A stretch of DNA of 64,000 bases. Source: Pseudacidovorax intermedius. GTDB lineage: Bacteria > Pseudomonadota > Gammaproteobacteria > Burkholderiales > Burkholderiaceae_C. The position numbers and the translations under genes are program-made. Where the stretch lies: positions 1 to 64,000 of the forward strand of contig NZ_LDSL01000096.1 in the NCBI RefSeq assembly GCF_001476815.1, in the 5' to 3' direction. Under the pieces are notes generated by a model. It made no database searches and was not told the DNA's origin. It saw only the letters and a program-made list of their open reading frames with translations. Positions 1 to 8,503 of this stretch are shown here, in pieces (positions within the stretch are counted from its first letter, which is position 1; every line of letters starts with the position of its first letter).

Positions 1-975
1 CAGGCCGTCGATGGTGGCCTGCGGCATGGGCGCGCCGCCGAAGCCAGCCACGCGCAGGCGCCGCAGGTCGGTGTGGGCCAGTGCCGGCTCGCGCAGCCAC
101 AGCGCATACATGGCCGGGACCATGAGCGTGCAGGTGACGCCTTCGCGCTCGGCCAGGGCCAGACTGGCGGCGGCCTTGAATTCGGGTAACACCACCACGC
201 AGCCGCCCACGCCGACCATGGCCAGCACGATGGCTACCAGGCCCGTCACGTGGGAGGCCGGAACCGCGAGCAGCGACCGATCTTCCGGCCGCAGCCCCAG
301 TCCATGGCGGTAATGCAGCACCGAATGCACCAGGTTCAGGTGCGTGAGCACCGCGCCTTTGGGTGCGCCCGTCGTGCCCGAGGTGTAGAGGATGACGGCC
401 GGGTCCTCCTCGTCGGGCGCGGCATCGGTGAAGCCGGTGGTGCCGCCGTCCTGGCCTGGCGACCAGGCGTCCCAGCCCACCGGCACCTGCGTGGCGTGCA
501 GCACCATCCGCACCAGCGGTGCACCGGTGCCCCCGATCGTGGGCGGGATGCGGTCGGCCAGTGCGGCATCGGCCAGCACGGCGCGTGCGCCGCACTGGCG
601 CAGCACATAGGCGATGCCCGGCGCGGCCTCGCGCGTGCTCACCGGCACGAGTACGGCGCCGAGGCGCAGCACCGCATGGCAGCCGATGACGAAGCTGGCG
701 CGGTTGTGGCACAGCAGCACCACCCGGTCGCCCCGGGTCACGCCGGCGCCGGTCAGCCGCTGCGCAAGGCTGCCGCTGTCGTCCGCCAATTGCCGCCACG
801 TCCAGCGCTGTGTGCCGTCGACCAGCGCCTCGGCGTCCGGACGGGCGTGGGCCGCCTGCGCCAGCAGGGCCACGAGATGGGGTGGTCGATCGGCGAAGCA
901 GCGCATCAGCAGGCCGCCGAAATGGCGCTCCTCGCGCAGGGCGACGGGCGGCCAGGCAGGGTGGGGTGGCGTCAT
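1..975 (-). CDS. Acyl-CoA ligase (AMP-binding), C-terminus off window
   Basis: Class I adenylate-forming enzyme that would activate a carboxylic acid with ATP and transfer it to CoA. The first 325 residues are visible; the rest lies beyond the left edge. The P-loop-like motif YTSGTTGAPKG sits at about residues 197-207, followed by the usual THLNLVHS stretch, and the N-terminal ANL fold (WTWRQLADD, GDRVVLL) is complete. The ATG at 975 overlaps the stop of the upstream ATPase gene as ATGA, so it is translationally coupled to the ABC importer operon. That placement suggests the imported substrate is a carboxylic acid converted at once to its CoA ester. The exact substrate (aromatic or aliphatic) cannot be read from the visible part. 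Confidence 0.9.
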   Translation of the reverse strand, partial: MTPPHPAWPPVALREERHFGGLLMRCFADRPPHLVALLAQAAHARPDAEALVDGTQRWTWRQLADDSGSLAQRLTGAGVTRGDRVVLLCHNRASFVIGCHAVLRLGAVLVPVSTREAAPGIAYVLRQCGARAVLADAALADRIPPTIGGTGAPLVRMVLHATQVPVGWDAWSPGQDGGTTGFTDAAPDEEDPAVILYTSGTTGAPKGAVLTHLNLVHSVLHYRHGLGLRPEDRSLLAVPASHVTGLVAIVLAMVGVGGCVVVLPEFKAAASLALAEREGVTCTLMVPAMYALWLREPALAHTDLRRLRVAGFGGAPMPQATIDGL

Positions 976-1640
976 GCGGCCTGCTCCTGAGGCTCGAGGT
1001 TGGCCCCACGCTCGATCACCACCTCCTCGTCAAGCAGGTTGCGCGAATGGTTGAGGTCGGACTGGCTGATCAGCACCGACAGCCCGGTGCCCCGGAGCTG
1101 TGCAATCACCTCGGACAGCCGCTGAGACAGGGCGGGCGCCACGCCCTCGAAAGGCTCGTCGAGCAGCAGCAGTCGCGTACCCACGCCCAACGCGCGGGCC
1201 AGGGCCACCAGCTTCTGCTGGCCGCCCGACAGCAACAGGGCCTTGCGCTGGCGCATCTCCAGCAACTCTGGCAGCACACCGTAGACGAAGGCCAGCCGCT
1301 GGTCCACGCGCAGGGTGGGCGAGACCCACAGCGGCAGGCAGATGTTCTCCTCCACCGTCATTTCGGGCACCAGGCCGCGGTCCTCGGGCATGTAGCCGAT
1401 GCCGAGCGCGGCGCGCCGATGCGGTGGCTCGGTCCCCAGGTCCCGCCCGTCGAGGCGCAGGCTGCCGCCCAGCAGCGGCAGGTGGCCCATGATGCTGCGC
1501 ATCACTGTGGTCTTGCCCGCACCGTTGCGGCCGATCAGGCCCACCATGCGGCCGCTGTCCACGCGCAGGCAGAAGCCGCGCAGCACCTCCACGGCCTGGA
1601 TGGCCACGCGGGCCTGGCTGAGTTCGAGCAGCGTGCTCAT
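972..1640 (-). CDS. livF: Branched-chain amino acid-type ABC transporter ATPase, LivF family
   Basis: Cytoplasmic ATPase of a Liv/HAAT-type importer, 222 residues, slightly shorter than the usual 233-240. Walker A GRNGAGKTT is at residues 37-45, the signature LLSGGQQK near 136-143, and Walker B LLLLDEP near 157-163. The short linker after Walker A and the 'MPEDRGLVPEMTVEENI' stretch are typical of LivF rather than LivG. It lies 70 bases downstream of livG and overlaps the acyl-CoA ligase by four bases. In Burkholderiales, Liv-type systems often import aromatic acids, urea or amides, so the amino-acid name is only a family label. Confidence 0.92.
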   Translation of the reverse strand: MSTLLELSQARVAIQAVEVLRGFCLRVDSGRMVGLIGRNGAGKTTVMRSIMGHLPLLGGSLRLDGRDLGTEPPHRRAALGIGYMPEDRGLVPEMTVEENICLPLWVSPTLRVDQRLAFVYGVLPELLEMRQRKALLLSGGQQKLVALARALGVGTRLLLLDEPFEGVAPALSQRLSEVIAQLRGTGLSVLISQSDLNHSRNLLDEEVVIERGANLEPQEQAA

Positions 1641-1710
1641 CGGTTCGGCTCCGTTGGAAAGGCGGCGGTGGTGGGGACGTTCGCGGCCGGGGCCACATTG
1701 GCGCGGCGGC

Positions 1711-2505
1711 TCATGCCGTCACCTTGGTCGCATGGGCCCCGCCGGTGACATGACGGCGCACATCGGCGTTGACCAGCACCTCGTCTGGCGCGCCCAGGGC
1801 GATGACGCGGCCACTGTAGAAGGCGGCCACGCGGTGGGCATACCGGCGCACGATGTCCATGTCGTGCTCCACGAAGATCAGCGTCACCGCGGCTTCGCTG
1901 CCGGTCCGCTCGATGGCCCGCATGACCGTGTCCATGGTGGCGAACTTCTCGTCGCCGCTAACGCCGCTCGTGGGCTCGTCCAACAGGAGCAGCAGGGGCT
2001 GCGCGGTCAGCGCCATGGCGATGTCCAGCAGCTTGCGCACTCCGCCCGGCAGCTCGCGCACCGGGCGTTGCGCGTGGGCCTCGAGCGAGAAGGCCGCCAG
2101 CAGCTCGCGGCAGCGCATCACCGACGCCGCATCGCGTGCCGGACGCAGGAAGGCGCGCTGCCCGCGGCTGCAGTGCAGCGCCAGCAGCATGTTCTCCAGC
2201 GCCGTCATCTGCAGGCACAACTGCGGGATCTGGAACGAGCGGGCCACGCCGCGCCGGGTGATCTCGCGCGGCGTGCGGGCGGTGATGTCTTCGCCTGCCA
2301 GCACGATGCGGCCCTCGGTGGGCTTGAGGTAGCCCGTGACCATGTTGACGAAGGTGGTCTTGCCGGCGCCGTTGCTTCCGATCAGGCACAGGCGCTCGCC
2401 GCGGGCCACGTCGATGTGGATGTCGGCCGCGGCGACCACGGCGCCGAAACTGCGCCGCAGACCCTGGGCGCTGAGCACCGGCATGGCCGTGTCGCGGGGC
2501 GTCAT
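1711..2505 (-). CDS. livG: Branched-chain amino acid-type ABC transporter ATPase, LivG family
   Basis: Second ATPase of the importer, 264 residues. Walker A GSNGAGKTT is at 43-51 and Walker B LLLLLDEP at 171-178, followed by TSGVSGDE. The ABC signature reads ELPGGVRK (151-158) instead of LSGGxxR: the serine is proline, unusual but tolerated in some LivG proteins. The start chosen is ATG at 2505, which overlaps the livM stop as ATGA; a second ATG seven codons later (MPVLSAQG) is the alternative. Together with LivF it should form the ATPase pair under LivH/LivM. Confidence 0.92.
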   Translation of the reverse strand: MTPRDTAMPVLSAQGLRRSFGAVVAAADIHIDVARGERLCLIGSNGAGKTTFVNMVTGYLKPTEGRIVLAGEDITARTPREITRRGVARSFQIPQLCLQMTALENMLLALHCSRGQRAFLRPARDAASVMRCRELLAAFSLEAHAQRPVRELPGGVRKLLDIAMALTAQPLLLLLDEPTSGVSGDEKFATMDTVMRAIERTGSEAAVTLIFVEHDMDIVRRYAHRVAAFYSGRVIALGAPDEVLVNADVRRHVTGGAHATKVTA

Positions 2506-3464
2506 GCCGTGCTCCCCGTGCGCCGGCGCAGGGCCAGCGAGCCCAGCCCATCGGGCAGGAAGCGGATCACCAGCAGCAGGAACACGCCCATCGCCAGCTG
2601 CCAGGTGTTGGGGAAGTACGCGCTCGAGAAGGAGCGCACCAGTTCCAGCAGCAGCGAGCCGACGAACACCGCCACCACTGAATGGTGGCCGGCCAGGATG
2701 GCCACGAAGACGAATTCGCCCGAGGTGGTCCAGTAGCTGAAGTTGGGATCGATATGACCCAGCGCCATCACTGCCAGCGCGCCTCCGGCGCCGCCCATGG
2801 CCGCAGCGATGAGGAAGTTGGAGGCCACGAGGGAGGGCACCGAGCTGCCGAGGTATTCCACCCGCAGTTCGTTCTCGCGCACGCCCAGCGACAGCAGGCC
2901 GCGCTGCGAGTCGAAGTACAGCCGCGCCAAGCCAGCGGCCAGGCAGGCCACCGTGGCGGTCACGCCCCAGAGCAGCAGGTGGGCGTGCGCGTCGGGGGCG
3001 CGCCAGCCCAGCAGCGTGGGGCGGCCCGTATTGAAGCCGTCGGAGCCGCCCAGGCTCTGCGTCTTCATCAGCAGGCCGTAGAGCACCATAGACAACGCCA
3101 GGGTCAGCATGGCGAAGAAGATGCCGCGGTAGCGGGCCAGCAGCGGCGCGAAGGGGGCCGCAAGCACGAGGGCGGCCACGGCGCCCGTCGCGGTGAGCAC
3201 CAACAGGTCGGTCACGCCGGCGAAATTGAACAGCAGCGCTGCCGCATAGCCGCCGGTCGCAAACACCAGGCCCTGCCCAAAAGGGACGACGCCGGTGCGC
3301 ATCATCACGACGATGCCCAGCGACACCAAGCCGTTGGCCAGGGCCAGCGTAGCCAGCGATGTGAGCCAGCGCGGCGCCAGCGCACCGGCCGCCAGCAGGC
3401 CCGCTGCGCACAGCAGGCCCAGACCGAACACGCGCGTCGCAGAGGGAGAGGAAGAAGTCTTCAT
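2502..3464 (-). CDS. livM: ABC transporter permease, LivM family
   Basis: Inner-membrane permease, 320 residues, very hydrophobic with about ten membrane-spanning segments. The LivM core is visible, including FAMLTLALSMVLYGLLM, the GGSDG motif at the periplasmic loop, and the C-terminal cytoplasmic LGVRENELRVEYLG loop that contacts the ATPases. The start chosen is ATG at 3464 because GAGGAG lies about ten bases upstream and overlaps the livH stop (TGAGGAG). An in-frame ATG 12 codons earlier would overlap livH and lacks a ribosome site. The stop overlaps the livG start. Confidence 0.92.
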   Translation of the reverse strand: MKTSSSPSATRVFGLGLLCAAGLLAAGALAPRWLTSLATLALANGLVSLGIVVMMRTGVVPFGQGLVFATGGYAAALLFNFAGVTDLLVLTATGAVAALVLAAPFAPLLARYRGIFFAMLTLALSMVLYGLLMKTQSLGGSDGFNTGRPTLLGWRAPDAHAHLLLWGVTATVACLAAGLARLYFDSQRGLLSLGVRENELRVEYLGSSVPSLVASNFLIAAAMGGAGGALAVMALGHIDPNFSYWTTSGEFVFVAILAGHHSVVAVFVGSLLLELVRSFSSAYFPNTWQLAMGVFLLLVIRFLPDGLGSLALRRRTGSTA

Positions 3465-3477
3465 GTCGCGCGGCTCC

Positions 3478-4374
3478 TCAGATCTTGCGTGCCTGCACAC
3501 GCTGGAACAGGCCTTCGGGCCGCACGAGCAGGATGAGCGCCATCACCACATAGATGCTGAACAGCTCGGCCGCCGGCCACAGGTGCACCGAGGCCGCCCG
3601 TGCCAGGCCCACCACCAGCGCGCCGATGGCGGCGCCTTCGATGCTGCCCAGGCCGCCGATGATGACCACGGCGAAGCTCACCACGATGACCCCGACGCTG
3701 AGGCCCGGCTGCACCGAGATCATGGGCGCGGTGAGCGCGCCGCCGAGCGTCGCCAGGAAGACGCCTGCCACGAATGCGCCGGTGTAGACCCGTGAAACGT
3801 TCACGCCCATGCCCGCGGCCATCTCGGCGTTGTGGATCACGGCCGTGACGATCTTGCCCTGGCGCGTGCGGTTGAGTACCCACCAGCTCGCCAGCCCGCA
3901 GCCGATCGCCACGGCCACCAGCATCAGGTCGTAGCCCACGTAGGTCAGCGGCCCCACCTGGAGCATCCCGAATGCCTGATAGGTGTCGGCGGCGTAGTAG
4001 GGATTCACGCCCCACACCAGTTTGGTCACGTCCTCCAGGATCAGGAAGAGTGCATAGGTGACCAGCACCAGCAGCACCTCGTCGCGCTGGTAGAACATGC
4101 GCAGCAGGCCGCGCTCGGTCAGCGGCGCGAGCACTGCGGCCACACCGGCGGCGGCCAGCACCAGCGCGCCGATGGTCAGGGCCGGGGCCACCTTCATCGA
4201 CAGCAGCCAGGCCACGAGACTGGCGCCCGCGTAGGCACCCACGGCATAGAAGCTGCCGTGGGCGATGTTGAGGATCTTCAGCACGCCGAAGACCAGCGTC
4301 AGGCCCAGGGCCACGATGAAGAGCCAGGAGGCATAGGTGATGCCGTCCAGCAGGATGGTGAGCACGAGATTCAT
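3478..4374 (-). CDS. livH: ABC transporter permease, LivH family
   Basis: Partner permease of LivM, 298 residues from the ATG at 4374 (MNLVLTILLDG). Family hallmarks are the N-terminal 'GLTLVFGVLKILNIAHGSFYAVGAYAG' region (about residues 23-50) and the C-terminal 'GGLGSIEGAAIGALVVGLA' region. An upstream in-frame ATG would add 20 Ala/Pro/Arg-rich residues that look non-coding. The livM ribosome site overlaps its stop codon, so H, M and G are tightly coupled. Confidence 0.92.
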   Translation of the reverse strand: MNLVLTILLDGITYASWLFIVALGLTLVFGVLKILNIAHGSFYAVGAYAGASLVAWLLSMKVAPALTIGALVLAAAGVAAVLAPLTERGLLRMFYQRDEVLLVLVTYALFLILEDVTKLVWGVNPYYAADTYQAFGMLQVGPLTYVGYDLMLVAVAIGCGLASWWVLNRTRQGKIVTAVIHNAEMAAGMGVNVSRVYTGAFVAGVFLATLGGALTAPMISVQPGLSVGVIVVSFAVVIIGGLGSIEGAAIGALVVGLARAASVHLWPAAELFSIYVVMALILLVRPEGLFQRVQARKI

Positions 4375-4438
4375 GGGTGGCGTCCGGGCAGGGCCGGCGG
4401 CGCAGCCAGGGCGCGCGGCCGGCCGGGCGGTCACAGGG

Positions 4439-5776
4439 TCAGCACTTGGCGCCGGGGAAGCCGGCCTTGATCCAGTCCTCGCTCTTCATGGTGGCCGGCG
4501 GGTTGACGCATTCGGCCGGGAAGCGCTGGATGTCCTCGATGACCACCATCTTCTTGCCGGCGTCCCAGCGGGTGCGGCCGATGGCGGTCTCCTGGATGGC
4601 CTGCTGGCCATTGCCCAGGGCCATAGTGATCGGCCCGCCCGGTGCGGGCCAGTTGCTGCCGCGCAGCGCGGCGGCCAGTTGCTCGGGGGTCGGCTTCTGG
4701 CCGCCGTTGGCCGCCATGGCCTTCTCGGCTGCCAGCTTGAGGCCCAGCAGGGCTTGCGCCATGCGGTAGGGCGCCTGCACCGGATAGACGTTCTGCGCCT
4801 TCGAATAGATGTCCCACCACCAGTCGTTGAGGGCGGACTTGGGCGACATCAGACCATAGGCGCCGCGTGCGCCCACGATGGCGCCGTTGGGGAATTTCTC
4901 GCCCAGGCCGGGCAGCACATGGTCGGCGGCGGAGAACACCGGCGTCTGCTTCTGGAACACGCCGCGCGCGCCGGCCTGCAGCACGAAGGCCTGCAGGTCG
5001 CCGCCCCAGAGGCTGGAATGGAGGATGTCGGCTGGACGCGCAGCCAGGGCCGAGATCTCGGTGCCGTACTGGCCGGCGCCGAACTTGGGCAGCAGATCGG
5101 CCTGCATCTGCGCGCCCTTGTAGAGCTGCTCCATGGACTGGATGAAGTCCTTGCGGCTGTCCTGGCCCCAGGCATAGTCCTGGTTGATCATGTTGTAGCG
5201 CTCGACCTTGACGTTGCGCGCCTTCAGGTAGCGGGCCAGCGCCACGTTGTCCATGGTGGCATGAGCGGCGGTGCGGAACACGTAGCTGTACTTGCCGTCT
5301 TCGAAGATGCGGGGCGTGCCGCAGTCGTAGAGGATCAGGAACTTCTTCATCTCCTCGGCCACCGGCGCCACCGCCAGGCAGTCGCCCGAGCCCACGTAGC
5401 CCACCACGGCGTCGACCTTCTCCCGCTCGTAGAGGTTGCGCAACTCCTGCACCTGCTTCGTGGCACCGCCGTTTTCGTCGACGTAGACGGCCTCGATCTT
5501 CATGCCGCCGAAGCCGGCCTTGTCGAACGGGGCCGGCGCCTTGCCGTTGTTGAAGGCCTCGATCAGCACCTTGGCGCCGTTGACGGCAGGCACGCCGAAG
5601 CTCTCGGCCGCTTGGCCGGACAGGAAGCTCACCACGCCGAGCTTGAAGGTCGGCGCCGCTGTCTGGGCCAGCGCGGGCGCGCCGGCCAGGGCCAGCACGG
5701 CAGCAGCAAGGCCGGCCAGGCGCGTCGGAAGCCGTCGGCGGCCGCCGGATGCATGCAGAGGGGAAGTCACCGTCAT
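4439..5776 (-). CDS. ABC transporter substrate-binding protein, LivJ/AmiC-like
   Basis: Periplasmic ligand-binding protein of the importer, 445 residues. The start ATG at 5776 is preceded by AAGGAGA about ten bases upstream, and is followed by a signal peptide (basic RRRLPTRL, then an Ala/Leu core ending ALA-QTAAP). The mature protein shows the type I periplasmic-binding fold: FKLGVVSFLSG at the start, PVNGAKVLIEAFN, and the hinge sequences VDAVVGYVGSGDCLAVAP. It is longer than LivJ (about 370) and nearer in size to AmiC/UrtA-type receptors, so the ligand is probably not a branched-chain amino acid. It is first in the transport genes, 85 bases after the regulator gene. Confidence 0.9.
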   Translation of the reverse strand: MTVTSPLHASGGRRRLPTRLAGLAAAVLALAGAPALAQTAAPTFKLGVVSFLSGQAAESFGVPAVNGAKVLIEAFNNGKAPAPFDKAGFGGMKIEAVYVDENGGATKQVQELRNLYEREKVDAVVGYVGSGDCLAVAPVAEEMKKFLILYDCGTPRIFEDGKYSYVFRTAAHATMDNVALARYLKARNVKVERYNMINQDYAWGQDSRKDFIQSMEQLYKGAQMQADLLPKFGAGQYGTEISALAARPADILHSSLWGGDLQAFVLQAGARGVFQKQTPVFSAADHVLPGLGEKFPNGAIVGARGAYGLMSPKSALNDWWWDIYSKAQNVYPVQAPYRMAQALLGLKLAAEKAMAANGGQKPTPEQLAAALRGSNWPAPGGPITMALGNGQQAIQETAIGRTRWDAGKKMVVIEDIQRFPAECVNPPATMKSEDWIKAGFPGAKC

Positions 5777-5861
5777 CGCTCTTGTCTCCTTCTGTGTGGT
5801 GGCGGTCGTTGCCGCCGGGTGAACGAACGCAAAAAAGGGGCACGGCCAGCGGCCCGAGGGC

Positions 5862-6593
5862 TCAGGCCGGCAGGTGATCGGGCTCCAGCGCGGTGTCCAT
5901 GGGAATGCCTGCGAGCGCATAGCCGCGCTGGAAGTCCACAAGGTGCTTGCGCATCCATTCGGCGGCACCGCGCCCGTCGCCTGCAGCGATGGCCTCTATC
6001 AGCCGGGTGTGTGCCTGGACGTTGCGCGACTGGGTCTGCGGCAGCACCCGCTGCAGCCGCACCAGCGTTGGACGGTAGAGCAGGTTGATGGGCTCGCGCG
6101 CCATCATCAGCACGCGGTTGCGCGACGCGGCGGCCACTTGGGCATGAAAGGCCACATCGAGCTCGGCATGGCGTTGCGCCGTGCCGCCTTCGTCGTGGCA
6201 TTGTTCGAGCTGGGCGGCCAGGGTACGCAGCGCAGTCAGCCCGGGCGCGTCGATCGCGGCGGCGGCCAGTTCGGCGGCCTGGGGCTCGAGCACCATGGCG
6301 ACCTGCCAGAGCTCATGGAACGTCACCTGCTGCAACATCAGGGCGCGGGCCGTGCGCGCGCCCACGTCCTCGGCGCCGGGAAGGCGGACATACAGGCGAC
6401 GGCCGCCCTGGCGCACGAGGAAGCCTTCCTGCTCCAACTGGCGGATCGCTTCGCGCACGGTCGAGCGGTTGACGCCCAGTTGTTGGGCCAGCTCGAGCTC
6501 GGTCGGCAGCAGCATGCCGGCCTGAAGCTCGCCCCGGACGATGCGCTGCTCGATGGCGCTGGACAACGCCCGATAGCCGGGCACCAGCTTCAT
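5862..6593 (-). CDS. GntR-family regulator, FCD (FadR-like) subfamily
   Basis: DNA-binding regulator, 243 residues from the ATG at 6593 (MKLVPGYRALSS). The winged helix-turn-helix covers about residues 8-70 (LPTELELAQQLGVNRSTVREAI), and the all-helical FCD ligand domain follows, with candidate metal ligands in AELDVAFHAQVA and QAHTRLIEAI. Reading could begin as far up as 6677, but that would place a perfect operator-like palindrome (6654-6666) inside the coding region, so the shorter start is preferred; no strong ribosome site settles it. The gene heads the Liv importer-ligase operon on the same strand and very likely controls it in response to the imported acid or its CoA ester. Confidence 0.85.
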   Translation of the reverse strand: MKLVPGYRALSSAIEQRIVRGELQAGMLLPTELELAQQLGVNRSTVREAIRQLEQEGFLVRQGGRRLYVRLPGAEDVGARTARALMLQQVTFHELWQVAMVLEPQAAELAAAAIDAPGLTALRTLAAQLEQCHDEGGTAQRHAELDVAFHAQVAAASRNRVLMMAREPINLLYRPTLVRLQRVLPQTQSRNVQAHTRLIEAIAAGDGRGAAEWMRKHLVDFQRGYALAGIPMDTALEPDHLPA

Positions 6594-6653
6594 GGGCTGG
6601 AATGCAATGGCGTCGCTGTTGGCGTGGATGACCATGACTGCGGCAGAGATCCG

Positions 6654-6666
6654 TTTGTCCGACAAA
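6654..6666. promoter_or_regulatory. Palindromic operator candidate, FadR/GntR type
   Basis: TTTGTC-C-GACAAA is a perfect 6+1+6 inverted repeat lying 60 bases upstream of the chosen regulator start. Operators of FCD-type GntR proteins typically read TNGTNNNACNA, which this fits. It is the likely autoregulatory site. No second copy was seen before the binding-protein gene. Confidence 0.55.
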
Positions 6667-6677
6667 CCAACTTTCAT

Positions 6678-7575
6678 GCAATTGGCGCCAGTCGTGGGGC
6701 GGGTGAATCCCTATCGTGCGGTGCAGCAAGCCGACGGCGGGTAGGGCAGGAACTGCGAACTGCAGAAAGAGAGTCGCGGGCCCGCCCAAGAAACCCGATC
6801 TCGTTCCAGCCGTGCCGATGCGGTGCCGGTGCGGGCGTCCAAACCCGCATCAAAGCCGACGCTTTGACGCTTCGGCTGGGTGTGATGGATGGCTCTGACA
6901 GCGCTCGCGGTGCTGGTCATCGCCCCGGCCGGCCCCACCACACCGCGCGCAGTCAGATCGACGAGATCCGCCGCGCTGCGGAGGTCCAACCCTTTGGATT
7001 GCGCGACGCTAACGGCATCTGCGCTTCACTGCCGCCCTGCACCCCGTGTTACTGGCGCTGTTGAACTCGCCGGGGCAGGCTGCACTCGGCGCAGCGCGCC
7101 AACCACTTGGCCGCGGACATCGGTAGCGACGACGCAACGATGCTGCGCATGCTGGACCCGGGCAGTTGCCATGTGCCGACGACGATCCCAGGCAGTGGGC
7201 CGAGCATCTGATGCTTCTGGCCGGCCGCATGAGCCTCAAGCAACTGGCCACATCCATGCTCAAGCCCACTGCTGCCCAGGCCAAAGGCTACGTGGACGGC
7301 TCCATCGCACGCTCATACGTCACCACTGCTCGGATCCTCAATCTGGCCGCGGGGAAAAGATCTTGAAAGGGATGGTCTTCAGACGCTGCACGCACGTTGT
7401 GGCGCTGCAGCAGGGGCTGGAAGTCCGTTAGCAGGGCGGGAGGGTTACGAACGAAGCGCGGGCTGGGTGCCGCGCTACAGCGCAAGGGCCGTCGGCGACC
7501 CGCGACTTCGCCAATTACTCAGTTCGGTCCCGACGCTGGCCGGCTGAGCGCTCCTGCATGTCGGCCTTTCCGTCG
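6678..7575. other. About 900 bases without a recognised gene
   Basis: Lies between the GntR regulator and the SDR promoter. Short open frames exist in several phases but none shows a known domain. The most protein-like is 7166-7366 on the plus strand (TTG start, 66 residues, containing AGRMSLKQLATSMLKP and KGYVDGSIARSYVTTARIL), which has no visible ribosome site and is preceded in frame by stops. It reads like a decayed remnant of a helix-turn-helix or recombinase protein, but this is a guess. Confidence 0.4.
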
Positions 7576-7604
7576 TTGACAGCACTTCAATCGATTTCTA
7601 TAGT
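7576..7604 (+). promoter_or_regulatory. Sigma70-type promoter of the SDR gene
   Basis: A perfect -35 TTGACA (7576-7581), a 17-base spacer and -10 TATAGT (7599-7604) lie in an AT-rich patch 53 bases before the SDR start. This is the clearest promoter in the window. Confidence 0.75.
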
Positions 7605-7625
7605 TCCATTTATTAAATTAAAAAG

Positions 7626-7640
7626 TTCCGAATCACGGAA
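7626..7640. promoter_or_regulatory. Inverted repeat between promoter and SDR start
   Basis: TTCCG-AATCA-CGGAA forms a 5+5+5 inverted repeat between the -10 box and the ribosome site, where a bound repressor would block transcription. It could be a site for the IclR protein encoded just downstream (8504-9364). That link is inference only. Confidence 0.45.
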
Positions 7641-7656
7641 ATAATGGAGACGAGGC

Positions 7657-8451
7657 ATGCGTGCCAGGTTCAAAGACAAGGTGGTCCTGATCTTCGGCGC
7701 CGGTTCGTCCGGGCCGGGTTGGGGCAATGGCAAGGCGGCGGCTGCCGTGTACGCCCGCGAGGGCGCGCTCGTGGTCGGAGTTGATCTGCATCTGGACGCT
7801 GCCCAGGAGACCGAGGCCGCACTGCGGCAGGAAGGCCTGAGCATGACCGCGATGGCGGCCGATGCCAGCACCAGTGCCGAGGTAGCCGACGTGGTGGCGC
7901 AGACACTGAAGCTTCATGGCCGCATCGACGTGCTTCACAACAACGTGGGCGTCACCGTCATGGGAGATCCGGTGGAGCTGAGCGAGCAGGACTGGCAGCG
8001 CAGCCTGGACATCAACCTGTCCAGCGCCTTCCTCACGTGCAAGCACGTGCTGCCGGCCATGCTGGCGCAGGAAAGCGGCGCCATCGTCAACATCTCCTCG
8101 CTGGCGTCGCTGCAGATCAACCAGTACCCCTACTTCGCCTATCAGACGGCCAAGGCCGGTCTGAACCATTTCACCCGCGCCATCGCGGTGCGTTATGCGG
8201 CGCGAGGCATCCGCGCCAATGCAGTGCTGCCAGGCGTGATGGACACGCCGCTGATCTACCAGCAGATCGCGGGCAACTTCGAGGATGTCGAAGCCATGCG
8301 GCGTGCGCGCCATGCCGCCAGTCCCATGGGCCGCATGGGCACCGCATGGGACGTGGCGAACGCCGCCGCCTTCCTGGCCTCTGACGAGGCCGCGTACATC
8401 ACCGGCGTGGTGCTGCCTGTGGACGGAGGCAAAAGTTGCGCCGCGCGCTAG
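7657..8451 (+). CDS. Short-chain dehydrogenase/reductase (SDR)
   Basis: Classical SDR oxidoreductase, 264 residues. The cofactor-binding glycine motif is GAGSSGPGWGNG (14-25), longer than the usual TGxxxGIG. NNVG follows, and the catalytic Ser...Tyr-x3-Lys is SSLASLQ...YQTAK with Tyr162 and Lys166. The ending (AAYITGVVLPVDGG) is standard. An aspartate ends the second beta strand (VVGVDLHLD), pointing to NAD rather than NADP. The start ATG has GGAGACGAGG just upstream. It stands alone behind its own promoter and converges with the IclR gene; the substrate is unknown but could be a ketone or alcohol of the neighbouring ThDP-enzyme pathway. Confidence 0.93.
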   Translation: MRARFKDKVVLIFGAGSSGPGWGNGKAAAAVYAREGALVVGVDLHLDAAQETEAALRQEGLSMTAMAADASTSAEVADVVAQTLKLHGRIDVLHNNVGVTVMGDPVELSEQDWQRSLDINLSSAFLTCKHVLPAMLAQESGAIVNISSLASLQINQYPYFAYQTAKAGLNHFTRAIAVRYAARGIRANAVLPGVMDTPLIYQQIAGNFEDVEAMRRARHAASPMGRMGTAWDVANAAAFLASDEAAYITGVVLPVDGGKSCAAR

Positions 8452-8503
8452 GCGGCCGGGCCGCTGCTTCCGAGCGCGCTGCCGGTGCGGCGTCGCGGCC
8501 CAC

